From Hyphomicrobiales bacterium (lineage in GTDB: Bacteria > Pseudomonadota > Alphaproteobacteria > Rhizobiales > Rhizobiaceae): a DNA stretch of 64,000 nt. The notes under the pieces are model-generated. The model saw nothing but the letters and a program-made list of their open reading frames with translations. It ran no database searches and was not told the DNA's origin. Shown here piece by piece: positions 51,133-59,046 of the stretch (position 1 is the stretch's first letter; each line of letters starts with the position of its first letter). The stretch spans positions 1-64,000 of the forward strand of contig UBTA01000055.1 in assembly GCA_900468065.1 (NCBI GenBank), read 5' to 3'. Position numbers and translations under genes: made by a program.

Positions 51133-52146
51133 TTATTGACCGCGGGCAGCTGCCAGTTCCTTGAAGAGCAGCGAGACGGTATCAGGGCCGATTTCGGCGC
51201 TGAACTTTTCGACGAGTGGCTTGACAGCGTCGCGCAGCTTCTGCGTTTCTCCCGGGCTCAGCTCGGCCACTTCCATGCCGGTTGCCTTGATTTCTGCCAT
51301 CGCCTTGGCATCCACCTCGCGCGAAACCTTGCGCTGATAGTCGCGGGCCTCGGTTGCTGCTGACTGGAGCACAGCCTTTTCCTCGTCGTTCAGCTTGTCC
51401 CAGAAGGCCTTGCTGATCAGCACGATCTGCGGGTTGTACTGGTGACGGGTCACCGTCATGTACTTCTGTACTTCGAAGAATTTGGCGTTGAGGATATTGG
51501 CGGCCGGGTTTTCCTGGCCATCCACCGTGCCGGTTTCAAGCGCGGTGTAGAGCTCGGTATAAGGCAGGGGCACGGCATTGGCGCCAAGGCCGTTGAACAG
51601 TTCGATCGGGATCGGCGACTGCAGCGTGCGGATCTTCAAGCCTTTGATATCCTCAAGCTTGGTGACCGGATGGCGGTTGTTGGTGAGATTGCGGAAACCC
51701 AGTTCCCAATAGGCAAGACCGATAAGGCCGGTATCTGGCAGCTTGTCGGCCAGGCTCTTGCCGAACGCGCCGTCCATGACCTTGTCGGCCTCTTCGCCGC
51801 TGTTGAACAGGAACGGCAGATCGACTGCGCCAAACGCCTTGACGTTGCTGGCGAGGATCCCGGCGTTGAGCACCAGCATCTCGACGACGCCCCCCTGGAG
51901 GGCAGAGACGGTCTGCACGTCGCCGCCGAGCACGCCGCCCGGGAACAGTTTGACATCGATTTTGCCGCCACTCTTGTCCTTGACGATCTCGGCAAATTTT
52001 TCCATGCCGGTGACCTGCGGGTGGCCCTTGTTGTTGGCGCTGGCAAATTTCAGCGTGGTTTCGCGGATTTCAGCTGAAGCCGTACCCGCCAGAAGCATTG
52101 CGGGCAGAGCGAGCCCCAATGCCAGTTTCAACATCCTGTTCAACAT
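51133..52146 (-). CDS. TRAP transporter binding protein (DctP family)
   Basis: A 337-residue periplasmic binding protein with signal peptide LKLALGLALPAMLLAGTASA. The DctP core is intact, including the arginine of KGLKIRTLQSPIPIELFNGL that salt-bridges a carboxylate and GTVDGQENPAANILNAKFFE. The cargo is therefore a carboxylic acid; the neighbours point to shikimate or quinate. ATG 52146 follows GGGAGGAAAAGC. Confidence 0.92.
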   Translation of the reverse strand: MLNRMLKLALGLALPAMLLAGTASAEIRETTLKFASANNKGHPQVTGMEKFAEIVKDKSGGKIDVKLFPGGVLGGDVQTVSALQGGVVEMLVLNAGILASNVKAFGAVDLPFLFNSGEEADKVMDGAFGKSLADKLPDTGLIGLAYWELGFRNLTNNRHPVTKLEDIKGLKIRTLQSPIPIELFNGLGANAVPLPYTELYTALETGTVDGQENPAANILNAKFFEVQKYMTVTRHQYNPQIVLISKAFWDKLNDEEKAVLQSAATEARDYQRKVSREVDAKAMAEIKATGMEVAELSPGETQKLRDAVKPLVEKFSAEIGPDTVSLLFKELAAARGQ

Positions 52147-52214
52147 GCTTTTCCTCCCAGATTTTGGCCAGTGTTTCCCGGCCGGTTGAATAGTTTTCAA
52201 AAACGCCTTCCGCC

Positions 52215-53495
52215 TCAATGTCCGAACCAGGCAACCGGTGCCATCACCAGCTGCGGGAAGAGCACGAGGAGGAAGAGCACGATCAGTTCGGCGATCAGGA
52301 AAGGCATGACGCCCTTCATCAGATCTTCCATCGACAGCTTGGAAACGCCGCAGATGACATTGAGCACGGTGCCGACAGGCGGTGTGATCAGGCCGATGGA
52401 GTTATTGATGATGAACAGGACGCCGAAATAGACCGGATCAATGCCGGCCTGCTTGATCACCGGCATCAGGACGGGCGTCATGATCAGGATAGTCGGGGTC
52501 ATATCCATGGCAGTGCCGACCAGCACGATCAGCACCATGATTGCGATCAGGAGCAGCGTCTGGTTGTCCATCAGCGGCTCAAGCAGCGCGACGAGATCGC
52601 CCGGCACATCCGCAACCGTGATCAGCCAGGCGGAGACCGCAGCGCAGGCTACGAGGAACATCACAACGGCGGTGATCTTTGCCGCCGCCACAAAGACATG
52701 AAAGACGCGCGACGGCGGCAGTTCGCGGTAGATGACCATGGCGACGAACAGCGAATAGACGGCAGCAACGACGCCAGCTTCCGTCGGGGTAAAGACGCCG
52801 AACTTCAGGCCGAACACGATGATCACCGGCAGCATCAGCGCCCAGATAGCATCGACAAAGGCCTTGAGCCGGACCGCACCACTCTGGCGGGGCGGCAGGG
52901 CGAACTGTTCCTTGCGGGCGACCAGAAGCCAGGTGACGCAGAGCGCCAGCGCAATCAAGAGGCCCGGTACGATACCGGCAAGGAAGAGCTTGGTGATCGA
53001 GACGCCACCGACCACGCCGTAGAGGATGAAGCCGATCGAGGGTGGGATGATCGGACCGATGACCGAGGCGGAAGCCAGAAGACCGCCGGTGCGGGCCGGA
53101 TCGTGGCCGGATTTCAGCATCATCGGGTAGAGCAGTGCGCCGAGCGCTGCGGCATCGGCCACCGCCGAGCCGGACAGACTGGAAAGGACGCAGGCAGCAA
53201 AGATCGCCACGAAACCCAGCCCGCCCCGCACATGGCCGACCAGCGCCATGGCAAGATTGACGATCCGGCGCGACAGGCCACCGGTGTTCATCACCTCGCC
53301 GGCCAGAAGAAAGAACGGCACGGCCATCAACGGAAAGCTGTCGGCGCCGTTCATGACGTTCTGGGCTACAATCTGGGCATCGAAAATGCCCATGTACATC
53401 ATCAGCGCCACACCACTGATGATCAGGGCGAACGCGATCGGTACGCCAAGCGCCATGGGGCCGAGAAGAGCGCCGAGGAAAATCGTCAGGGTCAT
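52215..53495 (-). CDS. TRAP transporter large permease (DctM family)
   Basis: A 426-residue inner-membrane protein with about twelve spans, for example ALVGHVRGGLGFVAIFAACV and the family signature GSAVADAAALGALLYPMMLK. GLITPPVGTVLNVICGVSKL near the C-terminus is also typical. It is the sodium-driven channel subunit. It lies 10 bp after dctQ and 68 bp before dctP on this strand. Confidence 0.94.
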   Translation of the reverse strand: MTLTIFLGALLGPMALGVPIAFALIISGVALMMYMGIFDAQIVAQNVMNGADSFPLMAVPFFLLAGEVMNTGGLSRRIVNLAMALVGHVRGGLGFVAIFAACVLSSLSGSAVADAAALGALLYPMMLKSGHDPARTGGLLASASVIGPIIPPSIGFILYGVVGGVSITKLFLAGIVPGLLIALALCVTWLLVARKEQFALPPRQSGAVRLKAFVDAIWALMLPVIIVFGLKFGVFTPTEAGVVAAVYSLFVAMVIYRELPPSRVFHVFVAAAKITAVVMFLVACAAVSAWLITVADVPGDLVALLEPLMDNQTLLLIAIMVLIVLVGTAMDMTPTILIMTPVLMPVIKQAGIDPVYFGVLFIINNSIGLITPPVGTVLNVICGVSKLSMEDLMKGVMPFLIAELIVLFLLVLFPQLVMAPVAWFGH

Positions 53496-53505
53496 TGTTT
53501 TCTCC

Positions 53506-54066
53506 TCAGATCTTCGCGCCGGTGACGGCTGGCTTGGCGGGATGATCGTCGAGAGCCACCTGCTCCTCGCTGTCGCGGACGAAGTCGGCGGTGGTCACGT
53601 CTATGCGGCCGGTTGCGACACAAAACGCGTCCCAGAGGATGATGAGGAAGGTCGGAATGCCGAAGGCGAGCCCCGCGCCATAGAAGAAGCCCATGGACAG
53701 GCCTGTTGCCGGCATCGTCGCCGGCAGGTTGATCAGCGTCTGTGTCCAGCTGCCGCTGATCATCAGCGCCGTTGCCAGCAGCATCAGTCCCTGCCCCGCC
53801 AGAACCGCCAGCTTGGCGCCTGTGGCCGGCAGACGCTTGATCAGCGAATCGACGCCGAGATGGCCGTGTTCACGCATGGCGACGACGGCGCCTAGGAATG
53901 TCAGCCAGATAAAGAAAACCCGGGAAAGTTCTTCGGACGAGGTAATACCCTGATTGAAGGCATAGCGCAGAATGACATTGCCGAACACCAGAACGACCAT
54001 GGCGGCAAGCAGCAAGGCGATGATCACCTTCAGCCCGAAGAAATAGAAATCGATGATGCGTACCAT
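53506..54066 (-). CDS. TRAP transporter small permease (DctQ family)
   Basis: A 186-residue four-span membrane protein. The signature LFGNVILRYAFNQG-like segment (VVLVFGNVILRYAFNQGITS) and SSEELSRVFFIWLTFLGAVV are diagnostic. It pairs with the large permease. ATG 54066 follows GGGAGGACAGGC; a longer frame to 54192 has no family similarity. It is the first gene of the operon and is read away from the TetR gene. Confidence 0.93.
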   Translation of the reverse strand: MVRIIDFYFFGLKVIIALLLAAMVVLVFGNVILRYAFNQGITSSEELSRVFFIWLTFLGAVVAMREHGHLGVDSLIKRLPATGAKLAVLAGQGLMLLATALMISGSWTQTLINLPATMPATGLSMGFFYGAGLAFGIPTFLIILWDAFCVATGRIDVTTADFVRDSEEQVALDDHPAKPAVTGAKI

Positions 54067-54203
54067 GCCTGTCCTCCCGAAATGGATTCCGCCGCTGGCG
54101 ATTGGCTGCCACCTGCTGCATTCACAGCGGCTGCACAATAGCGTGGCCGGATATCCATGCCGATGCCTCCTCCTCAGGACCATTCGGCGCACTTACAAAA
54201 TGT

Positions 54204-54217
54204 ACGAACTGGTACGT
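54204..54217. promoter_or_regulatory. Probable TetR operator between dctQ and tetR
   Basis: ACGAACTGGTACGT is an imperfect palindrome of the form ACGnACnnGTnCGT, with further TGTAC and CGTATG flanks. It lies in the 255-bp gap between the divergent genes, about 138 bp upstream of dctQ. Confidence 0.5.
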
Positions 54218-54321
54218 ATGTCAAGAGGCATCTATTGAAAGCAGGCGACAAGCTCACTATGACTTCAGGGGCATACCGGATAACGGCATGAAGATTCTCG
54301 TGAGGGAGACACGGGAGCCCA

Positions 54322-54993
54322 ATGGGCAAAGGCGCCGGGAGGGAGCGGCGGAGCATGGCAACAAGGGCTGAAAACGGCAGGAAAAACGATCCGCAGCGCA
54401 CGCAGGAAAATATCCTCGAGGTGGCGACGGAAGAGTTTTCCACGCACGGCCTTGCCGGCGGGCGCGTCGATGCCATCGCCGAACGCACCCGCACGTCCAA
54501 GCGGATGATCTACTATTATTTCGGCAGCAAGGAGGGGCTTTACCTTGCGGTGCTGGAACGTTCCTATCGCAAGATCCGCACGCTGGAGGCAGATCTTCAG
54601 CTTTCCAATCTGGAACCGGAAGAGGCGCTTCGCGTCCTGATCTCGACGACCTTCGATCATGACGAGGCGCACCCGGATTTCGTCCGGCTGGTCAGCATCG
54701 AAAACATCCACCACGCCGCCCATATGCTGCGCTCGGAGGCGATCCGCGACCTCAATGTCTCCGTCATCGAGACGATCGCCGGCATTCTCGAGCGCGGCAT
54801 CGACCAGCGTGTCTTCACCCGCCAGGCCGATCCGATCGACATTCACATGATGATCAGCGCGTTCTGCTTTTTCCGCGTCTCCAACCGCTACACGTTCGGC
54901 TCGATCTTCCGGCGCGACCTCTCGGAGCCTGCCACGATCGAACGGCATCGCACGATGATCGCCGACGCCGTTATCGGCTATTTGAAAGCGTAA
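54322..54993 (+). CDS. TetR-family regulator
   Basis: A 223-residue repressor-type protein: DNA-binding region TQENILEVATEEFSTHGLAG, GRVDAIAERTRTSKRMIYYY, FGSKEGLYLAVLERSYRKIR, then a ligand-binding domain with FVRLVSIENIHHAAHML. It diverges from the TRAP-aroE-quiC operon and probably responds to shikimate, quinate or protocatechuate, as inferred from the context. An internal ATG at 54355 with GGAGGGAG upstream is a good alternative start. Confidence 0.9.
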   Translation: MGKGAGRERRSMATRAENGRKNDPQRTQENILEVATEEFSTHGLAGGRVDAIAERTRTSKRMIYYYFGSKEGLYLAVLERSYRKIRTLEADLQLSNLEPEEALRVLISTTFDHDEAHPDFVRLVSIENIHHAAHMLRSEAIRDLNVSVIETIAGILERGIDQRVFTRQADPIDIHMMISAFCFFRVSNRYTFGSIFRRDLSEPATIERHRTMIADAVIGYLKA

Positions 54994-55008
54994 AGGCGGC
55001 CGCGCGCC

Positions 55009-55800
55009 TCAGTTTCGGCGTAGCAGGAAATGGACCGACGCCAGGGCGACACAGCCCACCGACACCAGGAAAATGGCGCCCGACATGGCGTAGATCACCG
55101 GGGAAGCGCCCGAGTTCATCTTGCCGAACAGGACGACCGGCAACGTGTTCTGACGGCCGGCGAGGTAGAAGGCGCGGGTGAATTCGTTGAGCGACAGCAG
55201 GAAGGAAAAGATGACGGCACTGATCAGGCCCGGGCGAATGAGCGGCAGGGTGATATCGACGAACTGACGCCACCGCGTGGCGCCGAGATCGGCTGCGGCG
55301 GTCAGGTATGAACGGCGCACGGCGGCAAAGCTGGTGAGGATGACAATGAAGGCAAAGGGCATGGCCCACAGGAGATGGCCCGCGATCACCGTGAGGGTCG
55401 AGGCCTTGATGCCGCTTCGCGTAAAAACCGCAGAGAGCGCCAGGCCTTGGATCACCCCCGGCACGAACATTGGCAGGATCACGGTCAGAAACCAGGCCGT
55501 TCGCGTTGCGCGCAATTCGAAATAGGCAAGGGCTGCCAAAAGCGACATGCCGGTCGCAAGGACCGCGGTGATCGTCGCAATTATCAGCGATTGCTGCAGC
55601 GCCCCGACCAGCGCCCGCTCATGCGGGAGGGCTGCATACCACGTGAGGCTGAGATCGGAGAGGCGCGGCACGCCGGGCTGCAAGGCGGGATTGAAGGATA
55701 CGGCCAGCAGATAGAGCGGCGGTGCATAGATGACGATCAGTCCGGCAATGGTGATTGCCCAAAGAAGGATACGATTGAACAGGCCCTCCCGGATCATCAT
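55009..55800 (-). CDS. Spermidine/putrescine-type ABC permease (PotC family)
   Basis: A 263-residue permease with six spans, for example LLWAITIAGLIVIYAPPLYL and TAWFLTVILPMFVPGVIQGL. The EAA loop is TAAADLGATRWRQFVDITLP. It overlaps the partner permease gene by four bases. Compared with PotC it is of normal length. Confidence 0.93.
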   Translation of the reverse strand: MMIREGLFNRILLWAITIAGLIVIYAPPLYLLAVSFNPALQPGVPRLSDLSLTWYAALPHERALVGALQQSLIIATITAVLATGMSLLAALAYFELRATRTAWFLTVILPMFVPGVIQGLALSAVFTRSGIKASTLTVIAGHLLWAMPFAFIVILTSFAAVRRSYLTAAADLGATRWRQFVDITLPLIRPGLISAVIFSFLLSLNEFTRAFYLAGRQNTLPVVLFGKMNSGASPVIYAMSGAIFLVSVGCVALASVHFLLRRN

Positions 55801-56666
55801 GGCGACTGATCCTCAAACAGCGAGCTAAGTCCGAACATGCGGTTGCCGATGAGAACAAGACCGAAGATGACGATCAGGACGATGGTGGAGATGGCGAAGG
55901 CCAGCGGATAGTTGGCGACGCGCATGACGTCATTGATCATCACCGAGACGATCGATGCCCCGGCTCCCCCCAGCATCTGCACTTCGGTGGAGGAGCCCAC
56001 CACCATGACGAAGACGAACAGGAAGCCAGCAAAGATGCCAGACATGGTCAGCGGCAAGAGAATGCTGGTCAGGCTTTTCCAGAAGCCGGCCCCCAGATCC
56101 TGGGCTGCGGCGAGAAAGGTCGGATCGACCCGGCGCATCGAGAGAAGCAGGGGAAAGGTTGCAAACGGCAGGTATGATGCGATCAAACCGACGATGACGG
56201 CAAAATTGCTGAACAGAAGCCAATCGAGGGGCGCGTTGATCATCCCCAGATCCTGCAGCCATGTGTTGAGCACACCGGTGCGCCCCAGCACCAGCCGCCA
56301 TGAGAAGGACCGGATGAGGTAGGACGTAAAGAAGGGAATGGTGATCAGCGCCAAAAGAATGATGCTGAGCCTCCGTCCGGCAAGGAAATGCACGGCATAG
56401 GCTGTCGGATAGGCGATCAGCAGGCACAAGAGTGCCGTTGCGAAGGCCTTGACCAATGTCGAGACGATCACCGTCCATCGACCCGCCTCCAGGATGCCTG
56501 CATAACCTGCGAGGCTCAGATCCGGCTTGATCCAGTATGTCGAGGGATCCCAGCTCCAGAAACTCCAGACGACGACGATAGTCAGCGGCGCCAACCCGAG
56601 CGCCAGGATCGCCATAAGCGGCGGCGTCATCAGAGCCGATGAAATGGGCAGGCGCGGTGCGGTCAT
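55797..56666 (-). CDS. Spermidine/putrescine-type ABC permease (PotB family)
   Basis: A 289-residue permease; spans include LMAILALGLAPLTIVVVWSF and TVIVSTLVKAFATALLCLLI, and the docking loop is FLAAAQDLGAGFWKSLTSIL. ATG 56666 gives the family N-terminus; an open frame continues to 57068 but lies over the binding-protein gene. It forms the channel with the PotC-type protein. Confidence 0.92.
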   Translation of the reverse strand: MTAPRLPISSALMTPPLMAILALGLAPLTIVVVWSFWSWDPSTYWIKPDLSLAGYAGILEAGRWTVIVSTLVKAFATALLCLLIAYPTAYAVHFLAGRRLSIILLALITIPFFTSYLIRSFSWRLVLGRTGVLNTWLQDLGMINAPLDWLLFSNFAVIVGLIASYLPFATFPLLLSMRRVDPTFLAAAQDLGAGFWKSLTSILLPLTMSGIFAGFLFVFVMVVGSSTEVQMLGGAGASIVSVMINDVMRVANYPLAFAISTIVLIVIFGLVLIGNRMFGLSSLFEDQSP

Positions 56667-56727
56667 GCTGGTCCCTTCCAGGGGTGGAGGCAACGGCAAA
56701 GACACTTGCCGTTGCCAAGGATTGACC

Positions 56728-57906
56728 TCAGGCGTTGCGCAGCTTCTGCCACCATTCTTCATAGAGCTGGAAATTGTCCGGCCGGGCGTTCTGCCAGTAG
56801 ATCTTGCCGCCAAACTTTGCCTTGACGTGCTCGGCCAGCTTTTCGACTTCCTCCGGCTTGTATTCGTCCGGATGGGCCTTGGCGTAGACCACATTGTTGT
56901 CGCTTGGTACCAGGTAGCCGCGCGCCTGGCCGAGTTCGCAACCGTAGAAACCACCGAGCAAACCATCGACGAACTTATGGGCCGTATCGGCAACGCCGCG
57001 GTCACCGGCGCCCTTGAGCAGGACCATGTTGTTGCCCCAGCCCTCGTAGCCTTCAACGGGGGCGGCATATTCCACCTGCAGCCCGCGCTTGCGGCCTTCG
57101 TAGACGATCGGCTCCCAGCCAGTCATGGCGTCGACCTCCTGATCGGCAACGAGCTGGACGCCCTGCTCCCAGCCGTTCCAGAACGTGCGGAACTGGCCGT
57201 CGGACTTGTGCTTGATCAGGAACTCCATCACCAGGCCCAGTTCGGATTCCGACAGATTGCCGGGATCGGCGATCGGCTGGTTTTCGCTTTCCTTGAGATA
57301 CATGGCGGTAAAGATGGCGCTGTTGATCCAGGCATCTTCCATCGCCACGCGGCCCTTCAGCTTCGGATCGAAGATAGCGCCATAGCTGTCGATCTTGCCG
57401 AGCTTGTCGGGCCGGTAGATGATCGAGTCGGCATTGACGACGGCCGGAATACCGTACTGCTTGCCCTCATGCTTGAGATAGGGAATGTCCTTGGCCCACT
57501 GCCAAAGGCTTTCATAGTTGGGGATTTTGGCAGTATCCCAGGGAATGATGACGCCCTGGCGTGCCAGTTCCTTTTCGGCGCCGCCCTGGAAACCGCCGAT
57601 ATCGAAGAGATCGTTGGCATTGCCGGCGGCAAGGCGGGCAATGACCGGGCCGAGATCGTTGCCATTATCGGTGAATTCCGGCGTGACGCCGCTCTGCTTG
57701 GCAAATTCGGGCCATTTTTCGCCAATGTCCAGCGTCGCCGTCGCCCAGAAAGCGACCGTTGCCGCATCCTGCGCTGAGAGACGCGAGGCAAATCCCAAAC
57801 CTCCGGCAGACAGGGCAATGCCGCCCGCCCCCATAACTTTTAGAAAATCACGCCGCTGCACATTGCTGTGCGCCTGAGGTAAAAGTGGTCTGCGCTGCTG
57901 TGTCAT
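56728..57906 (-). CDS. PotD-type periplasmic binding protein with Tat signal
   Basis: A 392-residue binding protein. The N-terminus has a twin-arginine motif (VQRRDFLKVMGAGGIALSAG), so it is exported folded. The mature region follows the PotD pattern, with YESLWQWAKDIPYLKHEGKQ and YGIPAVVNADSIIYRPDKLG. ATG 57906 follows AAAGGGGAATG. The cargo may be a polyamine or, given HyuAB, an amide or hydantoin-like compound. Confidence 0.9.
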   Translation of the reverse strand: MTQQRRPLLPQAHSNVQRRDFLKVMGAGGIALSAGGLGFASRLSAQDAATVAFWATATLDIGEKWPEFAKQSGVTPEFTDNGNDLGPVIARLAAGNANDLFDIGGFQGGAEKELARQGVIIPWDTAKIPNYESLWQWAKDIPYLKHEGKQYGIPAVVNADSIIYRPDKLGKIDSYGAIFDPKLKGRVAMEDAWINSAIFTAMYLKESENQPIADPGNLSESELGLVMEFLIKHKSDGQFRTFWNGWEQGVQLVADQEVDAMTGWEPIVYEGRKRGLQVEYAAPVEGYEGWGNNMVLLKGAGDRGVADTAHKFVDGLLGGFYGCELGQARGYLVPSDNNVVYAKAHPDEYKPEEVEKLAEHVKAKFGGKIYWQNARPDNFQLYEEWWQKLRNA

Positions 57907-57959
57907 GATCATTCCCCTTTTTGGTTCTTGGCATTCATTGATCACTCAACCGCGGCCCT

Positions 57960-59045
57960 TCACCCGGCCTGCGGCATTCCTGCGCTGGAGACCAGAACTG
58001 CTGCGTCCGGCTTCAGACCGACCGGCACCTTTTGCCCGACGGTCAATTGTCCGATATCCGCGTCCGCCTCAATGGCGATCACCAGCGTCTGGCCGTCAGA
58101 AAAAGCAAGTTTCAGGTCACGATGCAGACCGCGGAACGTCGTTCCGACAACCGTCAGCAGCAGCGACGACGGCGCGCCTTGCGGCGCCAAAAACAATCGA
58201 TCCGGGCGAATGGCGACGACGCTTGCGGCCGGATCGAGAAAACCGTCGGCCCGCACGGGTAGCGTTTGCCCTGCAATCGTCGCTTCGGCTTGACCGTTTG
58301 CCGTATCAATTTTCTCCGGCCGCAGGAGGGTGTCAATCCCGATAAAACGGGCAACGAAAGCATTGGCCGGAGCGTCGAAGAAGCGGGCCGGCGCATCCAC
58401 CTGTTCGATCCGCCCCTTATGCATGACTGCCATACGATCCGACAGGCTCAGCGCTTCGTCCTGATTATGGGTCACAAGAATAAAGGTTGCACCTGTTCGC
58501 TTGTGCAGCCGTCCGAATTCATCGCGCATCTGCTGGCGTAGACGTTCGTCCAGGCCCGTCAACGGCTCGTCAAGCAAGAGGATTCCGGGCTCCATCACCA
58601 GCGCGCGGGCAAGTGCAACACGCTGCCTTTGGCCACCGGAGAGAATATTGACGTTGCGCGGGCCGAATCCCGAGAGTTCGACCAGATCGAGAGCATCGTT
58701 GATCCGGCTGTCCAGGGAAGAACCCGATAGCCCGCGCAGGCGAAGTCCGTAACCCACATTTTGCGCAACACTCATGTGCGGAAACAGGGCAAGGCTCTGG
58801 AAGACGGTGTTGACCGGCCGTTTGTTGGCTGCCAAACCGCTGACATCCTTGCCATCGAAACAGACCCGGCCGGATGTCTGCGTGTCAAAACCGCCAATCA
58901 GCTTCAGGAGCGAGCTTTTCCCGCACCCCGACGACCCAAGCAACGTGAAGAATTCGCCGGCCTTGATGTCGAGCGTAACATCGTCCAACGCCTTGACCGG
59001 CCCGTATTCGCGGCTGACATGATCGACCTGGATCGATATCGCCAT
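57960..59045 (-). CDS. Spermidine/putrescine-type ABC ATPase (PotA family)
   Basis: A 361-residue ATPase with Walker A LGSSGCGKSS, Q-loop NTVFQSLALFPHMSVAQNVG, signature LSGGQRQRVALARAL, Walker B LLLDEPLTGLDERLR and switch histidine LVTHNQDEA. The C-terminal TOBE-like regulatory part runs from about residue 240. The gene is separated from HyuA by a single base, so one transcript carries hydrolase and transporter. Confidence 0.94.
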   Translation of the reverse strand: MAISIQVDHVSREYGPVKALDDVTLDIKAGEFFTLLGSSGCGKSSLLKLIGGFDTQTSGRVCFDGKDVSGLAANKRPVNTVFQSLALFPHMSVAQNVGYGLRLRGLSGSSLDSRINDALDLVELSGFGPRNVNILSGGQRQRVALARALVMEPGILLLDEPLTGLDERLRQQMRDEFGRLHKRTGATFILVTHNQDEALSLSDRMAVMHKGRIEQVDAPARFFDAPANAFVARFIGIDTLLRPEKIDTANGQAEATIAGQTLPVRADGFLDPAASVVAIRPDRLFLAPQGAPSSLLLTVVGTTFRGLHRDLKLAFSDGQTLVIAIEADADIGQLTVGQKVPVGLKPDAAVLVSSAGMPQAG

Positions 59046-59046
59046 C

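Noticed and set aside
52218-53525. A 435-codon open frame on the plus strand
   Set aside because: It is exactly antisense to the TRAP large permease gene, is extremely rich in His, Asp, Glu, Gln and Arg, and matches no family. It is an antisense shadow of a hydrophobic coding sequence.
56527-57777. A 416-codon open frame on the plus strand
   Set aside because: It lies antisense to the PotD-type gene, has no ribosome binding site and no family resemblance, whereas the minus strand encodes a full, motif-rich protein.
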